The notes: generated by a model from the sequence alone, not told the origin. Positions 37,747-50,349 are shown, counted from the first letter of the stretch. The stretch: DNA of 64,000 nt from Naganishia liquefaciens (GCA_013423385.1 BLZA01000007.1:930001-994000); one strand, 5' to 3'. Numbers and translations are program-made.

Positions 37747-38128
37747 AGTTTTCAGCCTTTTATGCCGCGTTGTACGAAAGATGCCGCAATGACCCATTAC
37801 CATGACATGATGACCTCAAATGCGTCCTCGCTGGTACTTCAGTGGCAAGTAGAGTATTAATGATTCATTCGTACAAGAGGTTTTACATTTCTACATTGCT
37901 GACGGATACATCGAGATGGCGCCCGGGATGGAACGGTATATCCATGCCTTGCGCGTCCCGAAATCCCGCAACACGGCATTCACAAGACAACTGGAGATCT
38001 CGACTACTATACAAGGAGATCGGGCGGTATGGGACCATGTATCAGGATCTGGGCGATCCGTTGATGCATGAAAGGAAGATGGAGTTGATCGCCGGTCCGA
38101 CCCGTGACGATGGGCGATTGCGGAGACC
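37747..38128. other. convergent 3' region between RPC53 and CCR4
   Basis: About 380 bp between two gene ends facing each other. Nothing is recognised beyond presumed 3' untranslated sequence. Confidence 0.45.
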
Positions 38129-40832
38129 TTAGCGTCGGTAGGTGTTCGAACCGTCCTTTGGCGGCGACTTGAACCTAAATTTGGCAGCCACCGGGATGTG
38201 GCTGCAGAAAAAGTACGGTTAGATCTCGGCGCTGGGGAAATCGCCAAAGCAGAACGTACTCTGAGGGGAAATGGGCGTTGGGGAACCCGACGACCCTAGA
38301 CAGGTACTGCTTATCCACCTCGCCCAGCAATTCCGTCACCGCCAGTGTGGAAGTGGTATACCAAATGTAATCGATCGCACCCTCGTAACCCGGCGTGTAA
38401 TTCGTCATGGGCAATTCTCCGATATGGGCATACGCTGATTTCAATCCCATTTTGTGAGAGATGCCTCGATTTGTGTAATGACCGTACTGATGGATCATAA
38501 AGTCTTCGTGATCCGCGGCCAATGTACCGTCAGACAAAAAGTCGTAGACGGCCGAGTGCGGTACCGAGTTGAAGTCTCCGCATATGATGGCGGAAATGTG
38601 GGAGGGGTCCTGGTAGCGCGAGAATGGACGCTTGGTCACGTCGCCGTCCTTTGGTGGTTTCGGCGGGAACCTGGCAAACTGTTCCCGAAGCTTTTCGAGC
38701 TCCTCGATGAGCATGGCGACTTGCACAATCTTGACGTCCCGGTATTGCGGATCCCAGTGAATGTGCGCATTGGCGACAACGAGCCGGCTGTCGGTTGTCG
38801 TGCTCTCGAGCAGACACGCAACCGAGATATTGTCCTTGGACATGACTCGGTTAAACATGTCTTCTGTACGCATTTCCGCCTTGCCGAGGGCGACTTGGTT
38901 GAACTCGATGACTTGGCGCTCGATGAGCGAGTATCTGGAGAAATGATTTAGCTACGGCCCATCAAAGAGAGCGCGGCCAAAAGACCCACTTTGACGTCTT
39001 CCAAAACGTAGCACACCCATCCACGCGGCGTCGCTCATCCGTGCTCATCGTCCGCGCACGCGTCTTGGGATTGAAGGCGCCGTCAAACCCGCGCTGCTCG
39101 AGATTGGGCAAGAAGAAGGCATGGTACTGTTCGTCGTCGACTTCCTGCAGGCACACGATATGCGCGTCCGACTCGAGAATCTGCTTGAGAATTTCGTCTT
39201 TGCGGTGGTCCCAGTTGAGCGCCCACTGCGGCGTATAGCCGTACATGGTATGCGTGGCGTATCGCTCGCAAAGAATGTTGAAAGAGAGGACGCTAAAAGT
39301 ATTGTCCTGATCCACCTGTGACGGCTCCACCGCCCCGTCCGCGGCGTCGTCGCTGTCAACTTGCTGAATAATCTCCCACTTTCTCGGCGGCGGAGGCGGC
39401 GGGGCCGGACAATTATCACGAAAGTACGCAATCAGACCCTGAGTCCCGCGCTCGGCCATGGCGTGGCGAATACTGTCGCTCAGCGGGTTGCCCTCGATCC
39501 CGAGAAACTCGAGCTGATGCAGCGTGCCGAGTTCGAGCGGAAGGTCCTGCAGTTGGTTATCAAACAATAGCAGCTCCTTGAGATGCGACAACAGCCCAAG
39601 CTCGGGTGGAATCGCGCTCAACAGGTTGCCCGTCACGTCGAGGTGCGTCAGGGCGCGCATATGGCTGATGGCGGGCGAGAGGGTCGTGAGCTGGTTGTGA
39701 TTGATGTAGAGCGCCGTCACGTGGGAAAATGCAAACAGCGAGGGCGACAGAGTGCGCAATTTGATGCCGCCGAGGTCGAGACCCATGGACAGCTCGGGCT
39801 CGTTTTGGGCCTCGCCGGGGGCCGTTGCGGGCACGGACAGGCTCGACGGATGGGCGAATTTGAATCCCGGGCTGGATGTCTCGGTTCGGTCATCCTCGAC
39901 AATGGTGATTCCGTTGTTATTGGCACCTCCAGCAGCCTTTCGATGCAGAAGCGAGGGCGTGCTGGCGATCTGCGTCACAGGTCGATTCGGATCGAGGATG
40001 GGAAGCGCTTTGGATGTGGTCTGCGTGACGGCTCGTGAAGCGATGGCGGATGCCTTGGCGCGGTGATGCGGCGTCGAAGCTTGACGGCAAGTCTACGGGA
40101 GAGAATGAGAGATGCGAAAATGAGAACAAACGCGACTTTACCGCGCCTCTATTTAGAAAAGCTCACCTGGGCACGTATAATCTGCTGCTCCCAATACGGT
40201 CCGGCGACTTCCTGCTGCACCTGTCCCATCATTCCCCCGCCCATACCATGTCCGACACCAACGCCCAACCGCATCGGCGGCGAATTCCCATTCAAAGCCT
40301 GCAACAAACCACCTTGCCCGACTCCACCGGGCTGCTGCTGACCTCCCACATGCCCCGGCGCCCCCATTCCACCTTGTTGCATCATCTGCGCCTGATGTCC
40401 TCCCGCGCCGCTGCCGAATGCCGATCCACCCATGAACGCCTGTGCGCCGCCGCCGCCGCCGCCGCCGCCTCCTCCTCCGCCGGCCGCACCTCCTCCCGTG
40501 TTTCCTCCTCCCATCGAATGATGCGCTCCGGCATTATTACCACCTCCGAACCCCGGTCCACCGTGCAGGTTATTCTGCTGCTGTTGCTGTTGATGTCCTA
40601 GATTCCCAAACCCGCCCGCGGCCGTGCCAAAGCTAGGCTGCTGCGCATGTCCACCATTCGCGCCCGAGCCTGCTCCTGCGTTTCCAGCGCCGCTACTCCC
40701 CGGCGGCCTCCAGCCACCTCCGGCGCCGTTATTCCCGTTTGGCTGATTCTCGGGCTGAAATAGCTTATGGGGATGATGCGGATGGTGCGGATGATGGAGC
40801 GGTGCAGGGGAAGCGGAAGCGTTGTAGAACAT
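38129..40832 (-). CDS. CCR4: CCR4 deadenylase
   Basis: The catalytic subunit of the CCR4-NOT complex, shortening mRNA poly(A) tails. The N-terminus is a His-Pro repeat (P-H-H-P-H-H-P) followed by long Gly and Gln runs. A leucine-rich-repeat domain (about four repeats, including L-T-H-L-D-V-T-G-N-L-L) binds NOT1 in the yeast protein. The endonuclease/exonuclease/phosphatase domain shows S-F-N-I-L-C-E-R-Y-A, the catalytic Glu in L-Q-E-V-D, the G-D-F-N-S motif and the late A-I-D-Y-I-W-Y. The closing S-D-H motif is rebuilt across the last intron, with the Asp codon split. The last exon ends R-F-K-S-P-P-K-D-G, with TAA at 38129-38131. Two further introns join the poly-Gly exon and the EEP halves in frame. 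The gene starts 637 bp from SCJ1, divergently. Confidence 0.94.
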
Positions 40833-41468
40833 GGTACTGTGCGGTATGCGGTGGAGGGCGCATGAGAGTGAGTGAGAGCTGTGTGCCGAGCCGTGTGGGG
40901 GTTTGGGAGGGATGTCCTGGGTGACTGGGACCTAATGCGTTCGGTGGCCTCTTGTCGGGTCAGCGACGCACATCACCTCCCCGCCCGCTGCCCATCCCAT
41001 CCACGCCCGCAGCCCGGGCGCACCCCAGCCCGATGGATGCTTCCGCGCCCCTGGACGGCGAAGAGCAGATACATGTCCGCGGACAGGGGGCTAGCTTGCC
41101 CCCGGCAGCTCCCCCGGCGCGCCGTATATGCAGTTGATTCAAATTGCATCCGCCGATTGCGTACTCTGAAATCTGAAACACGCCTTTTGCCCAGAGTAAC
41201 CGATCATCTCGGCATGCAAGTTGCGTGTCGGGGTGTGTTTCATCATTCTGCATACCGTCGAGCAATAGCGTAGACCAACATCCGGACAGCCCCTTGTGGA
41301 CTATACCATCGTCCTCTGGTCGCCTTATCGTCGCTGGAATCCCATCATCAGCGCTGTACCCAAAGTTCCAAGTATAATACATTGAATACCAAAGCAATCC
41401 AATCCGCCTTGCAGCAACGTCACTTTTGCCATCATAATACCATTCGCCCGATAGTACGTGTCCTCTCC
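40833..41468. other. divergent region between CCR4 and SCJ1
   Basis: About 640 bp that must hold both promoters. No coding exon is recognised; the part nearest CCR4 is GT-rich. Confidence 0.4.
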
Positions 41469-43482
41469 ATGCTTGGCCTTCTAGTATTGACAGCGCTCTC
41501 GATAGTGGTGGCCGATACCGCATATTACGATATCCTGGGGGTCGACGTCGAGGCCGACGAAGGTGTGTATGCCGTCATCTTTTGGCTGGCCAAGAAAAAG
41601 ATTGACGACGTCGTGGTTCTTGACTCACAGCGCAGATAAGAAAAGGATACAAGGTCAAGGCTATGAAACATCATCCTGTAAGTCGTCCAGTAGCTTTGCT
41701 GTTACTCCTGTGTTGAATATACTCTCCCCCTAGGATAAAGTGAGTTCGTCACGGATGGCCGGAAAGACAGATAAAACTGAAGCGGCGGACGGATCCGTAG
41801 AATCCGGAAGATCCAGAAGCGCACGAAACGTTTCAAAAAATTGGAGAAGCGTAAGTGACTAGCCGCCGGGTGAAGCAAGAAGTCGCCTGATTTGCGTTCA
41901 ATGCTTTTTAGGTATGAGACGCTAATTGACCCGGACAAGGTCAGTAGCAATGACGATTCGGGATCCGGCTTGTCCATTTACCCGGGATTCTTGGACAGCG
42001 AGCGGCCTACGACCGTTATGGCCCGGACGCGGGCAACCGGCCCGGCCCGTCTGGAGGTGGCGGCGGGATGCACCCGGATGACATCTTTGAACAAATGTTT
42101 GGTTTCGGTGGAGGATTCTCATTCGATATGGGTGGTGGCGGCGGTGGCGGACGCGCGCCGCCGAGGCAATCGCGGGATACCGAAATCGAGTACGATTTGA
42201 CGCTTGAAGAGGCATTCGTGGGGAAGAAGGTGACTCTGGCTATGGAGAGGGATCGGACGTGCGGGCATTGCGAAGGGTAAGTGCTAGCCGACATGGAGTC
42301 CTTTACCTTGCGTCAACGCTTCATGGTGAACAGATCTGGAGCGAAGAACGGAGCGATCAAGCGAGACTGTGGCAAGTGCTCAGGAAAGGGATTCATTATG
42401 GCACAGACCATGGTACGTGGGCGCTTTTCGCATCATTTGCGAATGGCGCGACTCATATTTGCTTGGCACAAGCTCGCCCCGGGCATCGTTGGTAACGCCA
42501 AAAGACCATGTCCGGCCTGTGATGGGGAAGGCAAAAAAGTTCGCGAGAAAGATCAGTAAGCCGATTCTGCAAGGCGCGCCCACGCGGGTTTCGCTTGAGG
42601 CTGAGGGCGGCACTGCAGGTGCAAGAAATGCAAAGGCAGCAAGATTACGAAACAAAAGACCAAGCTCAAGCTCGATATCGAACCCGGAAGTATCGATGGC
42701 GATCGAATAGTGCTGACGGGAGAAGGCGACGCCGTGGTGAGTCGGTCGTTTGCAAGTCCCAAGTCGCCGTAGCTCAATATATCTGTCAGCCCAACTGCCC
42801 TCCCGGAGACGTGATACTTCGACTCCGTGTACATTCCCACCATTCGTTCCACGCCGGTCCCTCCGGGTCTCGCGATCTCTACTACACAGCCAGTATCACG
42901 CTGTCTGAAAGCTTACTGGGATTCCAGCGAGTCCTTTTCTATCATCTGGATGGTCGAGGGATCAAGGTCGACTGTCCGGCTGGCGAGAGGATCATCAAGC
43001 ATGGAGACACCTTCTTCCTCAAAGGAGAGGGGATGCCAAAGAATGCCGGAACGAAAAGCCGCGCAGGGGATCTATATGTTAGATTCCAGGTCGAGATGCC
43101 CGACCTGGAATGGGTGAGGAGACAGCAGGTACCGGATGGAGTACCAGAGGTGAGTGCAATGTTGTGCATTCAAGCTCGGGCTGATCGAACCGTTTGGCTG
43201 CAGGTGATCAACGTTGCCCTGCCGGGCAAGAAGGTGGATCAGGCCATTCCAGAGGATACGATCACGGTAGTCAAGCTCAAAGATTGCCCGGCCGGCAAGG
43301 TGAGAACGGCTGATTACTTTTCGAGATATGGGTCGCTCAGCATTAACCTTGTCCTTTGACAGACTTTTTACGACGAGAAAGACGCGAGATCGAGGACGCA
43401 GCACGGACGCAGAGATCCCTATGATTTGGATCCCGAGTATGGTGATCCGCAGGGCGCTTCGGCGCAATGTACTCAGCAGTAG
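41469..43482 (+). CDS. SCJ1: ER-type DnaJ co-chaperone (Scj1-like, type I Hsp40)
   Basis: A type I J-protein with an N-terminal signal peptide (M-L-G-L-L-V-L-T-A-L-S-I-V-V-A), so probably in the ER lumen assisting the Hsp70 Kar2/BiP. The J-domain reads D-T-A-Y-Y-D-I-L-G-V, then K-A-M-K-H-H-P, D-K and N-P-E-D-P-E-A-H. The H-P-D motif is spread over three exons, with D-K on a 6-nt microexon (41734-41739). A Gly/Phe-rich linker follows, then four C-x2-C-x-G zinc repeats (C-G-H-C-E-G, C-G-K-C-S-G, C-P-A-C-D-G, C-R-K-C-K-G; the last lacks the final Gly). The C-terminal substrate domain has H-G-D-T-F-F-L-K-G-E-G-M-P. There is no H-D-E-L retention signal; the end is C-T-Q-Q. The next gene begins 650 bp downstream on the same strand. 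Confidence 0.93.
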
Positions 43483-44132
43483 ACCCTTAGCGCACGGTTG
43501 TAGTTCTTATGCAGAAAGCTCTCTCTGGGCGCTTCCAGAACGCTCCACATGCAGCCAGTGGACTACGGAGAAAGTGGCAGACGAATCGCCTTGCTGCCCA
43601 GCTCGGTCGCATCCCACAACAGAGGATCTTCTACCGTATGACCTGAAATTACCCTTGAGTCGCCATGAACACGCAGCTCCGTATCAGCTACAACCTCCGT
43701 CGCATGTGATAGGTCCCCGTTTTTTTTTTTTTAGGAATAAACATGTGCATGGCTGGCACCAACCACAAGACGATCGATAGAATGGTCGAGCTTTTCATAG
43801 ATACCAGATCCGAAAAGAGACCCCTTACTCGTCCGCCCGACTCTTGAGCTTGTTCCAATCGGGGCGTCAAGACAATGTTGCACGTCTGTTCCCCAGCAGC
43901 TCGAGAACCACGGCACAAGCGGCCGTCCATGTATCTGAATCAGCCTTTACTGCGAGACTGACATCGTTATTGCGACCGGATGGCCGAATGCGGGGTAAAA
44001 GTCCGAGGCAGCGATCGGGCAAACGTCATACTCAGTTGTTCGACATGTTCTTGTTGGGATGATGTTATACACGTAGCCCGTACAACGCTCCATACACCAC
44101 GGGTCGCATCACCAACAGCAAAATTCGCAGCT
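43483..44132. other. intergenic region
   Basis: About 650 bp between two genes on the same strand. It contains a T-run of about 12 near 43720 and otherwise nothing recognised. Confidence 0.4.
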
Positions 44133-45945
44133 ATGTCGGAATTGTTCCTCCACGATCAAGGTCTAAGTGGGGTGGAAGGAGGTACGCATCCGAGCGAGAC
44201 TTGACTTCGTGCGCTGAAACTCAGACTTCAGCCCAGATCATCCTCGACAGTATGAATCCAGACATTGTGGAACTTTCAGTTGGTCACAACCGACTCGGAT
44301 CAAGTGGTTGCAGCTATCTATTTCAGGCTCTCACGGCTGCAAAGGCTGATTCAGGCTCGAGCGTGTACGATCGGAACAGCGAGTCGGTCACTGTTCCACC
44401 CAGATTGTCGGGGTTCCGCGGCCTAGCAAAGATCACTCTGTCTGCCAATGGCGTCGATGAAGATGCGCTGGAATTGATTTCGGAGTATCTGGAGGGAGAT
44501 GAGTGTCTGCGGGAGCTATACTTTACCAATAATCTGATTTCAGTAAGTAGATCCATGTTCAGATGAATGTGGCTGATTCTGTGCAGGGACCGGACAACCT
44601 GCGTCGTCTCGGCAAAGCGGTAGCACGGTCCAAGCTGGAAGTCATATCATTTAACACGAATCCGTTGTCGGCCGACGGCCTAAGAGAATTTCTCTCCGGA
44701 CTGAGCGAGGTCGACGAGGATTGGACATCGGACGTTGAAACTTCTCGTACCCATGCACGGTCACGCTGGAGGCATTCAATTACGCAGACCAAAGGACATT
44801 GCCTCAAGCAGCTACATCTCTCAAGCTGTCCCCTCGGACTGGACGGCGCTCGACTGATTGCCGACTTCATCTCCCATCCTGAGCGCTCTGCCAACCTGAA
44901 TGTCCTGACTCTAAACGACTGCGAGCTCGGATTACGAGGCCTCAACATTGTCACCCGCGCCGCCGAGATATGGAACTTCACCCTGCTGATCATGGAGACG
45001 CATCTCAATTTTAGCGTAGCCACCGAGCTAGACCCGTATCAGCGAATCATGCCGGGCCAAGGGATATCGCCAGAACTGCAAAACGAACTCGATGAATTGA
45101 TAGATGATGAGCAGATGATTGATCAAGGCTTCAGTTTTCAAACGAAAACCAAGATAGATCGCTCAAGGTATCGTCGCCCCGCATTCCCGATAGACCGTAA
45201 GAAGCGCAGCATCACAAACCTACTCCAGGTCCTCACCTCGGGCCACGGTGACGACCCATACATTCAGGCGGCGCGCCGTGAAGGTATACGGCGAGGATTA
45301 CGACATCATCTAAGTACTAGAGAATCAGAGGTTATCAAGAGGAACACCTTGATGCGTGAAGCCGGACAAAAGACCGCACTGCAAGCAATCCCTGTTGCCA
45401 GGGTTCTCTTGACTGGCCGCGCGCCGAACCCGGCCGATGTGGGGGCAGACATCATGGAGTCAATGATGCAGAAGCCGCCGTCCAGTCACTTGTTGTGCGG
45501 CTCGTCTAATTCCCCTCATTTGCGCTTCCCCATCATGGACCTGCCATTCGACGTGGTACCCAATATCATTCAGCAAAGCACCGACTCGCCGCACTCGCTC
45601 TCCGATCTTCAGTGGGAATCGCTCTACCGTTACGCGGAATCACGCGAGACGCTACATGCCGAAATGGAGAAGCTGGCGGCATCGCGGCAGAGTCGACAGG
45701 AGACCTTTGTCATCAGCACGTCGCCTACGAGAACCTTGACGGGCTCAGGACTCTCCTCGTATCGCCCAGGTCCTGGACACCCAGGGAGATCCGAATGGCT
45801 CAAATCACTGGCTTTTGGTATGACGTCGCAGGGAAAACTGATGCCGCAAGAGGAAAAGGCCGTGATGATCGGTATCTTGGATGAAATCGGGTGCAATTCA
45901 TGGGATTGGCGTCAACAGCCCAACGCCGATGTATATACCGTGTAG
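44133..45945 (+). CDS. Leucine-rich-repeat (RNI-like) protein
   Basis: Exon 1 (from 44133) encodes a short start, M-S-E-L-F-L-H-D-Q-G-L, joined through an intron near 44182-44226 to I-I-L-D-S. Exon 2 runs to about 44542, and a second intron near 44543-44586 leads into the last exon, which is open to the TAG at 45943-45945. The N-terminal half contains ribonuclease-inhibitor-type repeats, such as I-V-E-L-S-V-G-H-N-R-L-G-S-S-G and L-R-E-L-Y-F-T-N-N-L-I-S. The C-terminal half is not repetitive and has no recognised domain. RNI-like repeats usually bind other proteins, so a scaffold or regulatory role is inferred. It ends 53 bp from the convergent membrane-protein gene. Confidence 0.75.
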
Positions 45946-45998
45946 CGGTACCCGATACGCGGAAGTCGTGCGATAGCGGGATCCCGTACGAAAAAGGC

Positions 45999-47817
45999 CT
46001 ACTTTAGTAGCCAAGTCAAAGCCGAGGGGCGGATCCGTGACATCATCGCCTCCATGACCAGTCTAGCTAGCGCTGCATATTCCTCTGGCACGGAGGCATC
46101 CTCGTCGGTGAAGGCTTCCTCCCATCCGCTAATCATGCCTCGCTTCGCAAGCCCCTCGACAACAAGTCCGAATCTCGATGCAATCGCCCTGTCGACTTCG
46201 CCATTCGACCAGCGTTCCCAGACAAAGAGCTTGACCGGAAGCGCAAGCAATGTACCGATGCCTGCCAAAATATCAGCGCAGTTCAATACACCTTCTACGT
46301 CGCATACCCGTAGATATGGGTGCAATAAGCCCACCGAAAGGTGGTGCAATGACAAAACCCGCGGTACTCGAGAGCGAAATCGTAGCATTGAGCATGGCAT
46401 TCAGTACGGTCAAGCTCGACTCGTTGTGACGATCGGCGTCCTGAGCGTAGCAGCGCATGGCACCGTAGATGACGCCGTCGCGGATAGCGGCCATCTTGGC
46501 GTAGAAAAGGGGACCGTCCAGGCCTTGTATCGGTTTGATATTGATGAGCCGGATCAGCTTGAACGTAATAACTTCTGATTGACCATGACTGATAACTCTC
46601 CAGTGATCGTGCCGACCGAGATGGCAGATCAAGAGATCCGTGGCGGCAGACATCAAGTGTATTTGGTCTGGCATAAAGTCGAGGCTCGCCAGTTCTGAAA
46701 AGATGCAGCTCAGAGCGGCACGTGTGACTGCGGTTCCGACAGCCTGGCCCATCCGGTAGAGCCTGAGATCCGTTGCAATAACGATGGGCGCGAGCGATAA
46801 CACAAAGATGAATGCCTCGATATCCCCATAAGCTCGCATGATGAGAGCGATCGCGGTCAAGGCGGATACATGGCACGAAGACTGGAACGGACGTGGAAAC
46901 GCCACCCGCTTTCGATGTGGTCCCGCTTCCGTCTGGCTTTCAACCCATACGTCAAGCCTGATTCGTATATGGGCCAGCATGCCGGCCAGCCCGCGAAACT
47001 CTTGGGTAAAGACATCCTCTGGCACGATACGGCTTAGCCAAAGACGTACCATCAGGTCGCGGTTCGGAAGCTTGGGTCGCGGGACTTCGAGAATGGCGGG
47101 ATTGAAGCGCAACTCGAGACCTCTATAGCCTTGGATCGAATCCGAGGTACGATAGACGTTGACCTCCTTGACGCCGTTGGCTGCTGCCATCTCGCCCAGC
47201 ACTCCATCCTCTTCCGCCTCGGGCACAAAGGCCGACCTGCCAAACGCCGGTTGCAGAAAGATCTGACTTGGGGTAAAGCTCGAGGGAACACGCCAGATGG
47301 TGAGCCGATGGTTGGGTGGACGCAGGGCAATGAGAAGATCGTACAGGCCAGTCGCGTCCAGCCAATTTCGAAGCAGGCCATGCCCGTTGGCATAGTTGCT
47401 CTCGCGAGATGGATCGAACAGTCTGATTCCTCCGCGCTTTTGAAATTCGTCGAGCGGTTGCGCATCCGGTCCACAGAGCTGCTTCAGACCGCTGTAGACG
47501 CGATAGAGCTGAGGCACTTTGACAAGCGTGGGATGTATGCGTCGGATAGACGTTGAGCTGTAATGCGATGCGAGATTAATGCGAAAAGATGGGAACGAGG
47601 GCGGCATGATAGGCAGGGGCATTGTTGAACGGCGAGCGAGTTCTGGCAGATTACGATCGAATTGGGCTTGAGATGGTGAGGGTGTGCCTACGTGGGTAGA
47701 AAGCGGCCTACCGGTACGGGTGGGAGGACGACTTGAAACAGGTGAAGCGCGACCAGGAGGGCAACCTTCCGCCTCATGGACAGACTCCAGCGGGATGTTG
47801 TGAAATCGATCTGCCAT
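45999..47817 (-). CDS. unrecognised membrane protein
   Basis: A large exon (from 47817) joins a last exon through an intron near 46268-46312, with the reading frame kept across the junction. The N-terminal 110 residues are hydrophilic and Pro/Ser-rich. Hydrophobic stretches follow near 46770-46830 (F-I-F-V-L-S-L-A-P-I-V-I-A) and near 46240-46400 (F-V-I-A-P-P-F-G-G-L-I-A-P-I and G-T-L-L-A-L-P-V-K-L-F-V-W), suggesting three or more membrane helices. No carrier-signature P-x-D/E or other family motif was found. A mitochondrial or other organelle membrane location is possible but not supported by a specific signal. Its 3' end faces the LRR gene 53 bp away. Confidence 0.6.
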
Positions 47818-48634
47818 TTTCTAGGCAGGTGGGTGCGAATCTTGTCTTTGTTCTGCCTACTCTGCCGAATCGCTGAGACGTGAATGCAGAAGTTGTCCAG
47901 TCCAAACAGCAATGCTGAAGGCGTCTGCAGTCGTCGCGTAAAGTTTGCCGAATGCCACACTGCCGTGACGTCGCTGCTCAGCGGGAGCGCGCGAGGCAAG
48001 CAACGAAAGTATTGAGGCGAATACTGATGGCCAGTGTACCGTCTGTCTTGCTGCATTCGCTGATGGGGCTGGCACACAGAGATTACTCAAGGGCGACCAG
48101 GCGTGAAAGCCGGTAACAATGCAACGTTCTGATGTCGGGACACCGAGACGTCTTCCATGAACTTGATTTTGAGCTGCAAAGCACACCGTTCAATCAAATC
48201 ATGCGCAAATATCAGCGTGGGCCGACTCACTATATGGTGGTGATCATCGACGATCAGTTCGCTTGACCGCTAATGTCTCCTATCGATCTCGTACACGTAT
48301 TTCGAGAGGCTGTGCGATAGTGATGTTCTTGTGAGCGGGAAAGTGATCTGTACAGCTGTTGACTGCGGGACCGGCGGGCGTATCCTTGATACTGTCGATA
48401 GATGTTCAGTAATTTTGCAAAGCAGATGAATTCGCCCAGCTATTCAGCCTTTACTGCAGATCATCAACGTTATGACTACGCTCCGACGGAGAAGACCGGC
48501 GCCGATCGCTTCGAGCGAACAACTGGGGCCAACATTTTGTGTCGCTTTGTATATCTGCATCGGTTTGGAATAATTCGCCTCTAGCCCTCTTACGATATCA
48601 AGCCTCTCTCTGCCTATCCCTTCGAAATTTCACC
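47818..48634. other. divergent intergenic region
   Basis: About 820 bp between the start of the membrane-protein gene and the start of COX16. Both promoters must lie here. No exon or RNA gene is recognised. Confidence 0.4.
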
Positions 48635-49133
48635 ATGGCCGTCTTCGGATCTCAACCGCTTAACCCAACGCCGTTCCAAAAGGCCGTCAAGACGGGGCTG
48701 CAACGCCGGCCATTCGTCTACTTTGGCTTGCCATTCCTCGGGCTGGTCATCTTTAGCTCGTATGCGCTCGAGAAATTCACAAAGACGCGATACGACTATC
48801 ATAGTACCAAGGTGCAGAGCGTGACAAAGGAGGATCAACTGAAAATGGATAAGAACAGGAAAAGAGTGGATCTGAAGGAGGAATACTATGTAAGTCGGTC
48901 TCTGTAAGACCCGCTTGTCCCTATTCATCAAGCATTTCCAACAGCGTTTACAAGGCTTAAACTCGGAAAAAGGGGTCGACGACGACTGGGAGAATGTTCG
49001 GGTGCCCCGCCCAGCGGGTGTGCCGGAATGGGGAGCGAATACCTCCATCAACGCAGAAGAGCTCAAGGACCTCCGCGCTGTTTCGACGCCAAAAGCCAAC
49101 ACCCCCGCTCCCGCATCCGAACGTCTGGTCTAG
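48635..49133 (+). CDS. COX16: Cytochrome c oxidase assembly protein COX16
   Basis: Two exons (48635-48889 and 48945-49133) give 147 residues. COX16 is an inner-membrane mitochondrial protein needed to build complex IV. It has one membrane helix near the N-terminus (F-V-Y-F-G-L-P-F-L-G-L-V-I-F). The family's matrix-to-intermembrane-space motifs are K-T-R-Y-D-Y, L-D/K-L-K-E-E-Y-Y-R-L-Q (rebuilt across the intron) and V-P-R-P-A-G-V-P-E-W. It is longer than the yeast protein (about 118 residues) because of a C-terminal tail rich in Ala, Pro and Thr. Confidence 0.95.
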
Positions 49134-50349
49134 GATGAATCTTTGACCGAACAAGGCGCCTCCTTGATCCCAGGCAGTCGAACAGCTACATCATCCCACA
49201 TGCATTCCGGTGCGAGACCGACACAGTAACATCAGCAACGCAATGCAAGCTCGCCCTTATTCTTTGCCCGCATCTTGGACTTTGCTGATCGACGTCGCAG
49301 CTAGTACAGAGCCGCCTATCCGTACGGCGGCATGCAGGCACTGTAACCCTTCTAATTACTGCCAGGCCTGGTCGGCGCGGTTTTGATGCAAAAGCCTGGA
49401 AAAAGGCAACCAGCCTGAGTTCTCATTTTTTGTAAATCGTTTGTGTCGAAGGTGGAGACGATAGAGTATTATCATGTAGCTTCACCAGCTGTTAATCGCA
49501 GACAGCTTCTTGTCCTGCTCCTTGCGGCGCCGAGCCGAAAGGCTTGGATCAAGGCTTCAAACAATCCGCTTGTCTCCGCAAGGCCGTATCATTGGCATTA
49601 CCTCTGCCAGCTATTCATCCGTCTCCCGCACTGGAGCGGTGTCTGTACCCTTCTGCATCTTTCACCTCTGCACTCCTGCACTCGTAAAATACCAAAGCGC
49701 TAAGGGTCGACCCTTCTTTCGAGTGCTGTTTGAATCACATGCTGCAAATGAAATCGGAAACACCGGAAGCAAGAGCGCGTTCGAACCTCGACAGCACGGT
49801 TCTTTCGGGCGCACCTGCGTCGCCTGTCTACACGAATCAGATTTCCCTCAACTGTCGACTCTGGCTGGCAGAAATCGCTCACGCGTTTCAGGATTGGAGT
49901 AGACTCGTACCCGCTTTGGGCAGGATCGAAGGCGGCGTCCAAGTTGATCTGAATGAAAGCGTTGGGCTTCTTTAGGCTCTCTCGATGAACTGGTGTGGAT
50001 CGCGGAGCGCGGTGTTCCTGGTCTTCGATTGGCTGCTATGCAATTATTGCTGGAGTGCTGCACATTGCTCTCTCAAGCAGGCATACCATCACGCCCTCTG
50101 AGGTTGTGCCATCTTCCACTTTTTATCGCTCAATGAATTCTTCCGGCCCGCTCTGCATTTTTCTTTGCGAAAGAGACTGTATCATGTAGTGGTCGACACC
50201 GTTATATAAAGGCTGTATGAACGTTGCTGCTCCCGTCTTTCATCCTGGCTAATCAAGCTAACGGCAAGGCGTCACATCAACAAGGCTTACACAGTGTCAC
50301 TGCCGGTTGCCAGTATACACCTCCCTTCCCCTCGAGTTATCTCAAGAAC
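49134..50349. other. intergenic region upstream of HAK1
   Basis: About 1.2 kb. A TATA-like element is listed separately near 50203. Otherwise there are short open frames without recognised features, and no RNA gene. Confidence 0.4.
50203..50210 (+). promoter_or_regulatory. TATA-like box upstream of HAK1
   Basis: TATATAAA lies 140 bp before the ATG of the potassium transporter gene, in an otherwise gene-free leader region. The position fits a fungal TATA element, though the transcription start is not known. Confidence 0.45.

Noticed and set aside
45999-47817. Assignment of the membrane protein to the mitochondrial carrier or Ugo1 families
   Set aside because: Length and the presence of a few helices would fit, but no carrier signature or recognisable Ugo1 motif was found, so it is left unnamed.
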